The notes below the pieces were generated by a model. The model worked only from the letters and a program-made list of their open reading frames with translations, had not been told where the DNA came from and did not search any database. Both the position numbers and the translations under genes were made by a program. A DNA stretch of 53,500 nt from Neocallimastix lanati (nom. inval.) (lineage: Eukaryota; Neocallimastigomycota; Neocallimastigomycetes; Neocallimastigales; Neocallimastigaceae): positions 1,005,001 through 1,058,500 of the forward strand of contig JACVTC010000009.1 in the NCBI GenBank assembly GCA_016946835.1, written 5' to 3'. Of the stretch, positions 36,041-46,216 are shown one piece after another; position 1 is the first letter of the stretch, and each line of letters starts with the position of its first letter.

Positions 36041-37738
36041 CTACATCGAAGCTGAGTTATACTTGACTATATTCTTCAAATGAACATTCCTATTCATTTG
36101 AATTCCAGAATTTAGATCAGCCAAGGTAACCGTATTAAATTGTTTTTTTATAACTTTAAGAGGACCAACAAAATAAGGTTCTAGTTTAGTTCTTGAAAAA
36201 TTTCTAACTAGAACTAAATCACCTTCCCTAATTCTTTTTCCTTCATTCAAACTATTTTTTTCCTCTCTTCTAGCAGCCCAATACTTATTTGCATTTTTAA
36301 CATTTTCGGCTGCTTCTAAAGTCCATCGGTAATGATTTATAAATTTTTCTAACAACACTTCATCCGATGACTTATTAATATCCTTGGTAGGTCTAGCAGT
36401 AATATCAAAAGGCTGCTGATCCTCCCTACCATAAACCAACTCAAAACTTGAATGTTTTGTTACCTTATTTTTGGTAGTTCTAAGAGCCCATAAGGCGGAT
36501 GGTAAAACTTCATCCCAATCCTTATTCTTAGAACCCAACAACCTCAATAACTTGCCGATCTCTTTATTACGGTTTTCCGTAAGTCCATTACTTTCAGGAT
36601 GATATGTGGAAATAAACTTCACATATACATCATAAAGATCTAAAAATATTTTCGTCATGTCCGAGGTGAACTGAACACCATTGTCAGTTGTTATTACCTG
36701 TGGAACACCATGACGAGCAAACACATTAATTAAGAACTTAATCACATCCTGTGATGTTATATTTTCCGTGGGTTCTGCTTCAACCCATTTGGTGAAGTAA
36801 TCCACCACAACCATAATATATTGATTATTATTCTTCGTTTTAATCAAAGGTCCAATAATATCTAAACCCAAATGTATAAAAGGACCTTCTACTTTAGTTG
36901 GAATATTTTCTGAAGGTTCTGGATATGGTTGTGATCTATTCAACTGACACTTGTCACAACTTTGCATCACTCTTTTAATATCCATCACCATATTATTCCA
37001 ATAAAAACTTTTACGAAGCCTTTGATAAGTCTTATAATATCCCTCATGACCTATCTTATGGTCTTCTAAAATAAGTTTTACTCTTTCCGTTTGATCCGTA
37101 ATTAATTTACGATAGTCACCATCTATCGTAACAAATTTTTCATTTATAAAGTCTTTAATAGTTTTAGACAGCAACTCTTCTTCTTCCTTTGAAGTTAACT
37201 TAGTTGCCAATACCACAGAATCATCTCTTTTCTTCATCCTAGATAATGCATCGGCTAACACATTTTTCTTACCCATTTGATATTGAATTTCAACACCAAG
37301 GGTACTAACAGTTAAGCACCACCTTGCTTGCCTAGCATTATTAGGTTCCTTATTTTTAAAGAAACTGATTAAAGGTTTATGATCTGTTATTACTACTGTT
37401 TTATTAGGATTTCCTAATATATAAGATTTCAACTTAGTAATACAATAAATTAATGCAGCTCCTTCCAAGTCAGTAATGCCATAATTTTTCTCGGCTTTAC
37501 TTAAACTTCTACTTATATAATGAACTGGATGTTCCTTTTTGGTTTCTAAATCTTCTTGGAGTAATACTCCTCCAATACCTTCATAGGAAGCATCCGTTCT
37601 AATTATAAACCTTTGATTAAAACTTGGATATTTTAAAATTGGAGCATTTATTAACTTTTCTTTTAACAGATCAAAACTTTGTTGATGTTCATTATTCCAT
37701 TTATATTTAACATTCTTTCTTAATAATTTACATAAAGG
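36041..37738 (-). CDS. Element E RNase H and integrase
   Basis: Homology starts at NPLCKLLRKNVKYKWNN just after the frameshift at about 37738 and runs through the RNase H RTDASYEGIGGVLLQED and HYISRSLSKAEKNYGITDLE. Integrase follows with the zinc-binding HEGYYKTYQRLRKSFYWNNM and SCDKCQLNRSQPYPEPSE, then the catalytic segments LGLDIIGPL, TTDNGVQFTSD and HPESNGLTENRNKEIGK. The C-terminus GDLVLVRNFSRTKLEPYFVG ends at NSASM with no chromodomain. It ends 24 bp before the 3' LTR. The downstream fragment at 23173-23538 comes from a close relative. Confidence 0.9.
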   Translation of the reverse strand, partial: PLCKLLRKNVKYKWNNEHQQSFDLLKEKLINAPILKYPSFNQRFIIRTDASYEGIGGVLLQEDLETKKEHPVHYISRSLSKAEKNYGITDLEGAALIYCITKLKSYILGNPNKTVVITDHKPLISFFKNKEPNNARQARWCLTVSTLGVEIQYQMGKKNVLADALSRMKKRDDSVVLATKLTSKEEEELLSKTIKDFINEKFVTIDGDYRKLITDQTERVKLILEDHKIGHEGYYKTYQRLRKSFYWNNMVMDIKRVMQSCDKCQLNRSQPYPEPSENIPTKVEGPFIHLGLDIIGPLIKTKNNNQYIMVVVDYFTKWVEAEPTENITSQDVIKFLINVFARHGVPQVITTDNGVQFTSDMTKIFLDLYDVYVKFISTYHPESNGLTENRNKEIGKLLRLLGSKNKDWDEVLPSALWALRTTKNKVTKHSSFELVYGREDQQPFDITARPTKDINKSSDEVLLEKFINHYRWTLEAAENVKNANKYWAARREEKNSLNEGKRIREGDLVLVRNFSRTKLEPYFVGPLKVIKKQFNTVTLADLNSGIQMNRNVHLKNIVKYNSASM

Positions 37739-40065
37739 ATTTGAGCATATTTATCAATAAAGTTTCTATAATATCCTACAGCTCCAAGAAAAGATCGTAA
37801 TTCATGAACATCAACAGGTGCTACCCACTCCTTGATAGCCTTAATTTTGCTATCCTGGGGACTTAAACCTTTCACTGATGCCTTATGACCTAAGACTTCT
37901 ACTTCAGTCTGCATAAAGGCACATTTTTCAATGTTAATTTTCAATTTGTGTTGGCGAAATACTTCCAACACTTGCCTAATGTGGCTTATGTGTTCTTTTA
38001 TACTCTTAGAGTATATTAAAATATCATCTATAAAGTTAAAAACAAACTTTCCTATAAATGGGAAAAGAATCCTATTCATTTCCCTTTGAAATGTAGCTGG
38101 GGCTCCGGTTAAACCAAAAGGCATAACCTTGAATTGGTAGTTACCAAATTTTGTGGTGAAGGTGGTAATTTCTACGCTTTCCTCATCCATCAAAATTTGA
38201 TGATAACCAGAGTAAAGATCCATTGTTGTAAAAATCTGTGCCCCATCTAAACTATCAAATATCTCATCAATGTAAGGTAATGAATAAGAATCTTTAACTG
38301 TTAAATCATTAACCTTACGATAATCAATACATAATCGCCATTTACCGTTCTTCTTCGGTACTAACACTATTGGCGATGACCATTCGGAACAAGAAGGTTC
38401 AATTAATTTCTTATTAATTAATTTAATTAATTCCTCCTTAAGTATATCCGACTTAAATTTAACTAATCTATAGCACCTTTGCTTAACTGGTTTCGCACCA
38501 GGAATTAAATTAATCTTATGTGGAGGAAGATCAGAAGGTGTTAATTCTTCTGAAGAAGTAGCAACTATTTCTAAGTTCTCCTCCAGAATTTTAATTATTT
38601 CATCTTTATATTTTTCGTTTAAAGTATTTAGGAAAATTTCATGATGAATATATTGCTTTGGGGATAATCCTTCAATTTTCTTTAAATCATTCTTTTTGGA
38701 ATCCTCATCCAAAGCCTTAATCATACACAACAACTTTTCTTCATCTTCATAATCATTATTAATAGGTGCAATAACGTCAATTACTCCCTCAGGAGTAATT
38801 TGACACAACCTATATAAAATGGGGTGGATAAACAAATTATAATCAATTTGGGTTTTTAAGTTAATTAGAATATCGTAAAAAGGATCCTCCTTTTCTACTA
38901 TTCTACAATTAACCATTAATACAAGATTATTAATCTTTACTGGCACACGAATGATATAACCTTCCGAGTAATCATCATTCTTAGTTGCCAACCTAATTCT
39001 GCCACGACTAATATCAATAGGTTCATATTCTGACGGAAGCTTATCTAAAAATTGTTGAGTAATTATACTTAAATTACTACATGAATCAATTAAAGCCTTC
39101 CCCGAAACACCTTCAACTGTAACATCAACCATGGCAATATCCTCTTCACATGGTTCGTTACCTTTACTTTTATAAGTGTGGTCTATGTTATTAACGACCA
39201 CAGTCGTGGCTGACACATTATCCAACACCCCAGAGATATTAGATTGGTCCCTATCCAATTTAATACCCTGTGACACCTTATATCTTAATTTTGGAGCAGC
39301 ATCCAATAACTGTCCAAAAGTAATATTGCAATGGGCAGAATTTAAATCTTTAAGAATATCATATTCTTCTTCCCCCGATTGCATCTTAATTTTCCTAGAT
39401 ACTCTAGAACTTTTATTTTCTTTTTGAGTATCTTTATCTTTACTAATTAACACCTTTGTTAAATCAATTACTTTATTATTCTCCTTCACAATACTTTTAT
39501 TATTATCATTATTTTCTTTCATTAAATTTTTATTCTTTCTTTTATCATTATTTACATTATTTATAATAACTTCATCATTCACTAATGAATTATTAATATT
39601 ATCATTACTATTATCATTACTATGATTATTACTATAATTAGTATTACTATTACTAGCTCTTTCATTATCACGAATTTGTCTTTCAATCTCTTTTTCTTTT
39701 TCAATTCGTGGTTGAGCTAGAATAGATGGTTTAATTTGTTTAACAATTTTATTACTTATATTATTTTCTTTTACTTCTCGTTCTTTCTGTTTTCGTAATG
39801 CAGGAGTTATTATAGGTTTAGGATTCTCCTTCAACGACTTATGAATCCTTTTCTCTGCACTACCTTCATCATTATTAACATCATAAATTTTACGTTTAGA
39901 TGCTCCTACTAAATAATCAACTTTCTTTTTATTAACCACCCTTTTATTAGCAGGAGTTTCTTCAATATTAGAAAGACGAGAATTTTTAATTTCTTTTTGA
40001 TATTTAAGTGAAGCTGCTTTATTAAGTATGGGAGAGCTTCTTATCCCATTACTCAATTTAAACGT
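37720..40065 (-). CDS. Element E protease and reverse transcriptase (frame -1 to gag)
   Basis: The frame opens only at 40065 and has no ATG near its start, so it must be reached from gag by frameshifting. The first 200 residues are basic and Asn-rich (linker or nucleocapsid-like). Protease has KALIDSCSNLSIITQQFLDK (DSC where DSG/DTG is usual) and YDILINLKTQIDYN. RT has LPPHKINLIPGAKPVKQRCY, GKWRLCIDYRKVNDLTVKDS and FKVMPFGLTGAPATFQREM. The active site is FNFIDDILIYS, with FIDD in place of the common Y(I/L/V)DD. A 1-2 nt indel at about 37738 (YAQIL) ends the frame prematurely at the RNase H border. Confidence 0.88.
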   Translation of the reverse strand, partial: TFKLSNGIRSSPILNKAASLKYQKEIKNSRLSNIEETPANKRVVNKKKVDYLVGASKRKIYDVNNDEGSAEKRIHKSLKENPKPIITPALRKQKEREVKENNISNKIVKQIKPSILAQPRIEKEKEIERQIRDNERASNSNTNYSNNHSNDNSNDNINNSLVNDEVIINNVNNDKRKNKNLMKENNDNNKSIVKENNKVIDLTKVLISKDKDTQKENKSSRVSRKIKMQSGEEEYDILKDLNSAHCNITFGQLLDAAPKLRYKVSQGIKLDRDQSNISGVLDNVSATTVVVNNIDHTYKSKGNEPCEEDIAMVDVTVEGVSGKALIDSCSNLSIITQQFLDKLPSEYEPIDISRGRIRLATKNDDYSEGYIIRVPVKINNLVLMVNCRIVEKEDPFYDILINLKTQIDYNLFIHPILYRLCQITPEGVIDVIAPINNDYEDEEKLLCMIKALDEDSKKNDLKKIEGLSPKQYIHHEIFLNTLNEKYKDEIIKILEENLEIVATSSEELTPSDLPPHKINLIPGAKPVKQRCYRLVKFKSDILKEELIKLINKKLIEPSCSEWSSPIVLVPKKNGKWRLCIDYRKVNDLTVKDSYSLPYIDEIFDSLDGAQIFTTMDLYSGYHQILMDEESVEITTFTTKFGNYQFKVMPFGLTGAPATFQREMNRILFPFIGKFVFNFIDDILIYSKSIKEHISHIRQVLEVFRQHKLKINIEKCAFMQTEVEVLGHKASVKGLSPQDSKIKAIKEWVAPVDVHELRSFLGAVGYYRNFIDKYAQILYVNY
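40010..40062 (-). promoter_or_regulatory. -1 ribosomal frameshift signal, gag to pol of element E
   Basis: The minus strand reads CGT TTA AAT TGA at the end of gag, a canonical X XXY YYZ slippery heptamer UUUAAAU (40056-40062) in the correct phase, directly before the gag stop (40053-40055). After a 6-nt spacer comes stem 1, ATGGGA/TCCCAT (40044-40049 with 40028-40033). Its loop GAAGCT (40035-40040) pairs exactly with AGCTTC downstream (40010-40015), making an H-type pseudoknot. Pol is exactly in the -1 frame. Confidence 0.85.
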
Positions 40066-40736
40066 TTATTGTTTCTAATTTCCTTCCTATTTTTCTCAAC
40101 AATTGCTCTCAACTTTGGGCAATTGTTTTGATAATGACCTGGTTCTTTACAGAAATAACAAGCCTTTATTGTTAAACTTCTCATTTTTCTTGTTAATTCC
40201 TCTATGTCATTATCTTCTTTAGGTTTAATATTAACTTTTTGTTCTAATTTATTTTTAATAGGAGGATGAAAATTAACTCTATTACTAAAAGAAGATGTAT
40301 TTGCAGAAGGTGAAGGGGTAGAAGGATGTCTTCTTTGATTACTACCCATATAATTTAACCTATCTGCTTTTTCAGCAATTTTAAAGGCTTTTGACAGAGA
40401 AATGTTATCAAATAAGGTTAGACGTTTCCAGGCTTCAACATTGTTTTCAATGGAGTCTGTGTAATCTAAAACACTTATCTGACTTCTTTTCTTTTTATTT
40501 AATTTTAAATATAAAGTTTTATACTTAATATTAAAATCTTTGATTCTTTCATTCCTCTTAATTCTTAGAGCACGTAGCTCTCTTAATAAATTATTTTGAT
40601 CCTCCCTAATGCCATAAAATTCTTCTATAGCTTTTACAATTCTATTAAGGGAAGGATAAGCCTTATTCTTTTTATCAATTTCTTTATCTTCTTCATTATC
40701 ATCATTCTCATCTTCATCATTAATATCCTTATAATT

Positions 40737-40779
<43 letters not shown>

Positions 40780-41009
40780 CTATCATCATCCTTATTATTA
40801 TCATCCATTAATTCTTGGATGACTTTCCTGGTTTCACCAATTGAGGTTAAAACACAGGCATAAAATATAATCTTGGAGTCTTCAACATGTTCAAGCTTTA
40901 TCCAAAGCTCTAAATCAGACTTCCAAGTTTTAACATCTAAATTTTCTTTGGATATTTTTTCAATATCCTTAAGTTCCTTTTTTAAATCTTTAAAATTAAT
41001 TGTACTCAT
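40053..41009 (-). CDS. Element E Gag
   Basis: The first ATG of the frame is at 41007-41009 (MSTINFKDLKKELKDIEK), giving 318 residues. The capsid-like part contains VKTWKSDLELWIKLEHVEDS; an acidic run of Asp (codons GAT, about 40735-40800) interrupts it. NLLRELRALRIKRNERIKDF and the rest of the capsid follow. The C-terminus has one CCHC zinc knuckle, CYFCKEPGHYQNNC, for RNA binding. The stop TGA overlaps the pol frame and follows a slippery site. Gag looks intact. Confidence 0.9.
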
Positions 41010-41385
41010 TTTAAAAAAAAACACACTTTTAAAAAAAATAAAATAAAAAAAAAAATTGTTTTATTAATTATTTAATTGCTATATTTTTATTTATTTATTT
41101 ATTTACAATTAAAATTATATATTTAAGTAATTTATATCTCTAGTGAGACGTTTCCGGCTAGTGTATATTTAATTTTGCTATATACACCCGTACTCCCCCT
41201 CCTGGACACTAGAATAAATATAAATTAATAAACTAGTTGGAGTGTTCACTATTCTTTCAAGCTAATAACCCCTTTCGTTTATCTTTACTTAAAAAAAAAA
41301 ATATATACAATTATTTACAAAAAAAAATTTTTTTTTTTTTAATATAGCAATTAAAAATATTTAAAAAAAACACAAAAATTAATAT

Positions 41386-41446
<61 letters not shown>

Positions 41447-41702
41447 TTATTTATTTGTTATCGGTTATTATTACAATATTTACAATTACAATTACAATTA
41501 TTATTAAGTTTATATAATTACAACTTAAAAAAAAAACAAATAAACTTAATTAAAAACAAGGTAAATTAACAAACCTAATACAACTTGAAAAACCGCTATC
41601 TATTACAACTGCCGACCACGCAGAGGGACCTTAGTATTTCGGTATACTAAGTGAATTTGCCTGAGTCAAGTGGAGGAGCACCCAAACCGTGTTGAACGTA
41701 TA

Positions 41703-42468
41703 TGTAAAGATTTAATAAAATCTTTAATAATTAATTATTACATAATTAATTAATGTAATAAAATTACATAAATTTATGATTTACGTATATGAAAATTAAT
41801 TATAAATTTATGTAAACTTTTCATAAAGGAAAAATTATTATTTAAATAATTTTGGATAATAACTTAAATCTAAATAATTTATTTAAGTTAGTTAATTTAG
41901 TTAGTTTATTTAAAATAGTTATTCTATTTAACTTAGTTAATTTAGTTTAGTTAGTTTAAAATACTTTAAAATTAATTTCGGAATAGTTTTAAATAGTTAA
42001 AATTAGTTTAAATAGTTTACAAAAATAGTTTTGAATTGTAAATATATAAACATTAGTATTAATAATATTTATATAATAAATATATAATAAATGAGTTGTT
42101 ATTGAATTTAATTATTATTGTAAATAAGTTGAAAGTTTATTAAATTAATTATTGTTTAGTTTAGTTAATTATTATTTAATAAAATTATTAATAAATATTT
42201 TGTTTATAAATAAATAGTAATATATGTAAATTAGATAGAAATAATATATTATAATGTAATAATGAAAAAATATAAATACATGTAAATTTCTATAATTAAA
42301 TCGATGTATTAGTTATTGACTATATGATAGTTAATAACAAAAAGAGATTTAATTTTTTTAATTAATAAAGATTATTTTATTTAAAAAAAACGAATTTTTA
42401 TTACGTGTTTTTTTATTTTGGTGTTAAAATTTGTTATTTGTAATCTGTTTCTGATAGAACTCTTTACA
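41703..42468. mobile_element. Solo LTR in the leader of E
   Basis: 766 bp, TGTAAAGATTTAATAAAATC ... AACTCTTTACA, with GTATA on both sides (41698-41702 and 42469-42473). Same family as 23541-24263. It inserted after E. Confidence 0.92.
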
Positions 42469-42789
42469 GTATAATGGGTGATCTATAGGGTAATTTCTGC
42501 TTCCCAACAGTATTTACCGCTATATCTAATCGGGGTTCGATTAGTTCGTAACCGGCCCCTCTCCAAATACCTGATTAAACCACTCGCAATTATAGAATTA
42601 TCTATAACTGCTTAGTACGCAGTAAACTCAGTATATAGTTTTATTTGGAGCACGCGAAGACCAAATAAAACTGATGTTAATTTTTATTACTACCACAACA
42701 ACAACAATCACAACAACAACACCAACCACAGCAACAACACAAAAACCGATAACAAAAAAAAATTTTATGATGATGATTGTAAAAGTGTG

Positions 42790-42845
<56 letters not shown>

Positions 42846-42918
42846 TAATTTAATTTAATTTAATTCTATTAAATTTAATTTAAAAAAAATTATTCTCATA
42901 ATTCCAAAAAAATAAGTC

Positions 42919-43336
<418 letters not shown>

Positions 43337-43354
43337 TCCCCGATATCTCCACCA
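43337..43354 (-). promoter_or_regulatory. tRNA-type primer-binding site of element E
   Basis: TGGTGGAGATATCGGGGA lies 4 nt inside the 5' LTR end and is identical to the site in F at 21560-21577. The LTR itself contains no complementary copy, so self-priming is not expected here. Confidence 0.82.
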
Positions 43355-43358
43355 ATTT

Positions 43359-44372
43359 TGGTAGACTCGGGGTTGACACTTAGATATTTAAAATCAAGCA
43401 GGGGGGGACGGGTATTACCCTGCTTTGATTTTAAATAAAAAAAAAAATAATTCTTTATTAAAAGTTATTTATTTTTTTTATTAATATAAAATTTTATTAT
43501 TTAAAGTACACATATTTAATTTTTAAGAAATTGTTACAATATTTATATTTTTTTATAAATTTAAAGTATAATTAATTGTTTATAATTTAAGTAATTTTAT
43601 AGAATTATTGAATTAATTTTATATCAATAATTCATTTTTGTTTTAATTTTTATAAAAATAATAATATAATATTCAAATATAATTTAATTAAAAATAATTA
43701 TAAAATAAATATATAGAAAATAGTTTTTACTATTTTCTTTGATATTTTTAAGTTAAATAAATTGTTTTTAAAGATTAATATAATAAATTTAATAATCTTT
43801 AATTATTTTAAATAATACTTGTAATTATTTTCAAAATAAAATAAAATTTTTATAATATTTAATTAATAAATTTGATAATATTTAAATAATAATTTTTATA
43901 ATAAGTAAAAATTTTAATAATAATTTTTAATAATAAATTTAATTAATAATCTTAATAATTTTATAATAATATTTAATAGTTATAATATATAAATTTTTAT
44001 AATAATATTTAATAATTTTAATAATTTTATAATATTAATAATTTATAATAATTTTTAGAATAATATTTAATTAATAATTTAATAATTTTATAATAATTTT
44101 TATAATAATATTTAATTAATAGTTTTAATAGTTTAGTATCTTAAAAGTATAATTTTAATATTTACAATTGTATTTTAATATACATATATTTAATAATATA
44201 ACAATAAAATAATTAATTAAAATTTATTTACATTATTTACAAGTTAAAATTAATTTATATCAAAATAAATTAAATTTTATTATTAAGTTTAGGTTATCAA
44301 GAATATAGGAAAGTACAATTTAGTAAAGAATTATTAATAATAAAATAAAGGTTATTAATTCATTCTTTACCA
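43359..44372 (-). repeat. 5' LTR of element E
   Basis: 1014 bp, almost identical to 35005-36017. It contains a palindrome AAAATCAAGCAGGG ... CCCTGCTTTGATTTT (about 43390-43433) near its end in the sense direction, present in both LTRs. Such a stem could lie in the R/U5 RNA. Confidence 0.93.
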
Positions 44373-44380
44373 AATCTTAA

Positions 44381-45408
44381 TGTAACAGATACATGGTAAC
44401 TTCAAGCCTATCCAATGATAGTTCTTTGGTTACGTAACGTATCTCTAAACAGCTAGCAATTTCGGCTAATCAAATAAAATCTTTTATTACTTTCGTACAT
44501 TAAATTTTATTATTTTATAAATAATTATATAGTTAAATATTTATTTAAATATATTTTATTTAGTGATTAGTAAACTAAGTTAAATTAAATTATTTACCAA
44601 TCATAATATTATTGACATGTATAAATAATAATTGAACTTGTAACTGTAACGCACTAGCGTTACTATTAACGTAAATTGTTATTATAAATATTAATATTAT
44701 TTAAATAAAAATATAATTATTAAATAAAAAATATTACTCAGTGTAAGCCCAGTAACTAATAACAAATAAAGTCATAAAGTGCTGCGCTATATTCTCGTGT
44801 AATAAGAAATAATAATTATAGAATTAATTAAATTTAGTGTTTATTATTAACAACTCGAATAGAGAGGTGTTAAGTTATCTTAGCCTTTAAATTTAGTTAT
44901 TATTCGTTATTTTAGTTAATAATAAACTTACCTTTTACACTTAAAAATAATTAATTTGTCTTAGTTGTTAGTAACTAAGTCACCGATTTGAACTTCTCGA
45001 GTTCAAATCCGCTTAATTTCTTTTTATAAAAAAAATTTATTTTAAAAATTCTTATCTTACCAAAAATTATTTTAAAAAGTTCTTATCTTATCAAAAAAAT
45101 TTTTTTTTATCAAAAGTTTTATCAAATTATCTTAATTGGTTTAAAATTACATCATAAAAAATTTCTTTTGAAAATTTTTTGTATAAATACGAGTGAATTT
45201 TTCTTCAAAAAATTTTTTAAAAAATCGTGTTTTTTATTAATTATTTAATAAGTAATTTAATTACAAATTTTTAATTAATAAATAAAAAAAAAAAAAATAA
45301 AAATAAATTTAAACTATAATAAATTCTTTTTTCTTAAAAAACTATTTACTTATTATTTATTTTTTTTTTATACAAACCTAGTGGTGTTAATTATTTTGGG
45401 TTACGCCC
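44381..45408 (+). repeat. Left arm of a long inverted repeat flanking element C
   Basis: From TGTAACAGATACATG (44381) about 570 bp match the reverse complement of 52905-53494 with scattered differences and small indels. Shared words include TTACGTAACGTATCTCTAAA, TGTAAGCCCAGTAACTAATA and GAATAGAGAGGTGTTAA. Both arms hold GTAACGC-N4-GCGTTAC (here 44646-44663). Beyond 44960 the arms differ; this side has a B-box-like GAGTTCAAATCC at about 44999. Either terminal inverted repeats of one element or two oppositely oriented copies of one LTR. Confidence 0.8.
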
Positions 45409-46179
45409 TATAAAGTTTTGGTAAAAAAATAGATTATAAATCAACACTTCAATAATAACACTAAAACACAAAATAATAGTTTTAAAGAACAAGTTTTATT
45501 AATTTTTTAAATATTAAAATCTTTATTTATTTTAAAGTGTTATTAACAAGAAATCGTTAATAACAATTACATCGATTAAAATACATGAAATTTGATAACT
45601 ATTTATATTTTTATCTTATTACATTTATAATATATAATTCCTATTGAATTATATTATCTAGCTATTTATTTAAAAACAATACTAACCTAAACTAATAATA
45701 AATAATTAACTATTACTAAATAAAGAGAATTATAATTAATAACTAAAATAAATATAATCAATTCTAATTGAGTTCATTTATTATTTATTTATTATTTAAA
45801 TATTATTAGTAAATTTATTATATATTTTCTATTTAAAAATAATATAAAAGTTGTCATAATTATTTAATATAAATTTAGCATAAAATGCCGTAAGTTTCAA
45901 CATGACTAATTGCATAGTTTCATGTTGTTAATTTATCTTGTGAAAAACCTTAACTCTTATTATTTAAATTAAATTACATAAAAAGAAATGATTTTCAAAT
46001 ACTAGTTTCACAAGAGAAATTTTTAATTTATTAGTATGATTGGGAAAAAATCGAAATTATGTTAAAAATATTTTCAATAATTTTATACACGTGATTTCAA
46101 ATAAATTTATTTTAATTTTACTTAAATTTATGATTAAATTTAATTAAAATTATTTAAAGATATTAATAATATCTTTACA
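45409..46179 (-). repeat. 3' LTR of element C
   Basis: Minus strand TGTAAAGATATTATTAATAT ... ACCAAAACTTTATA. The purine-rich CTTAAAGGGCGAGAT lies directly upstream as the probable polypurine tract, within a short inverted repeat AATCTCG/CGAGATT. Confidence 0.93.
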
Positions 46180-46216
46180 ATCTCGCCCTTTAAGTCGAGC
46201 TCCTGCGAGATTAACT

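Noticed and set aside
44999-45012. Functional tRNA gene
   Set aside because: Only the B-box-like word fits; the acceptor and T stems do not pair.
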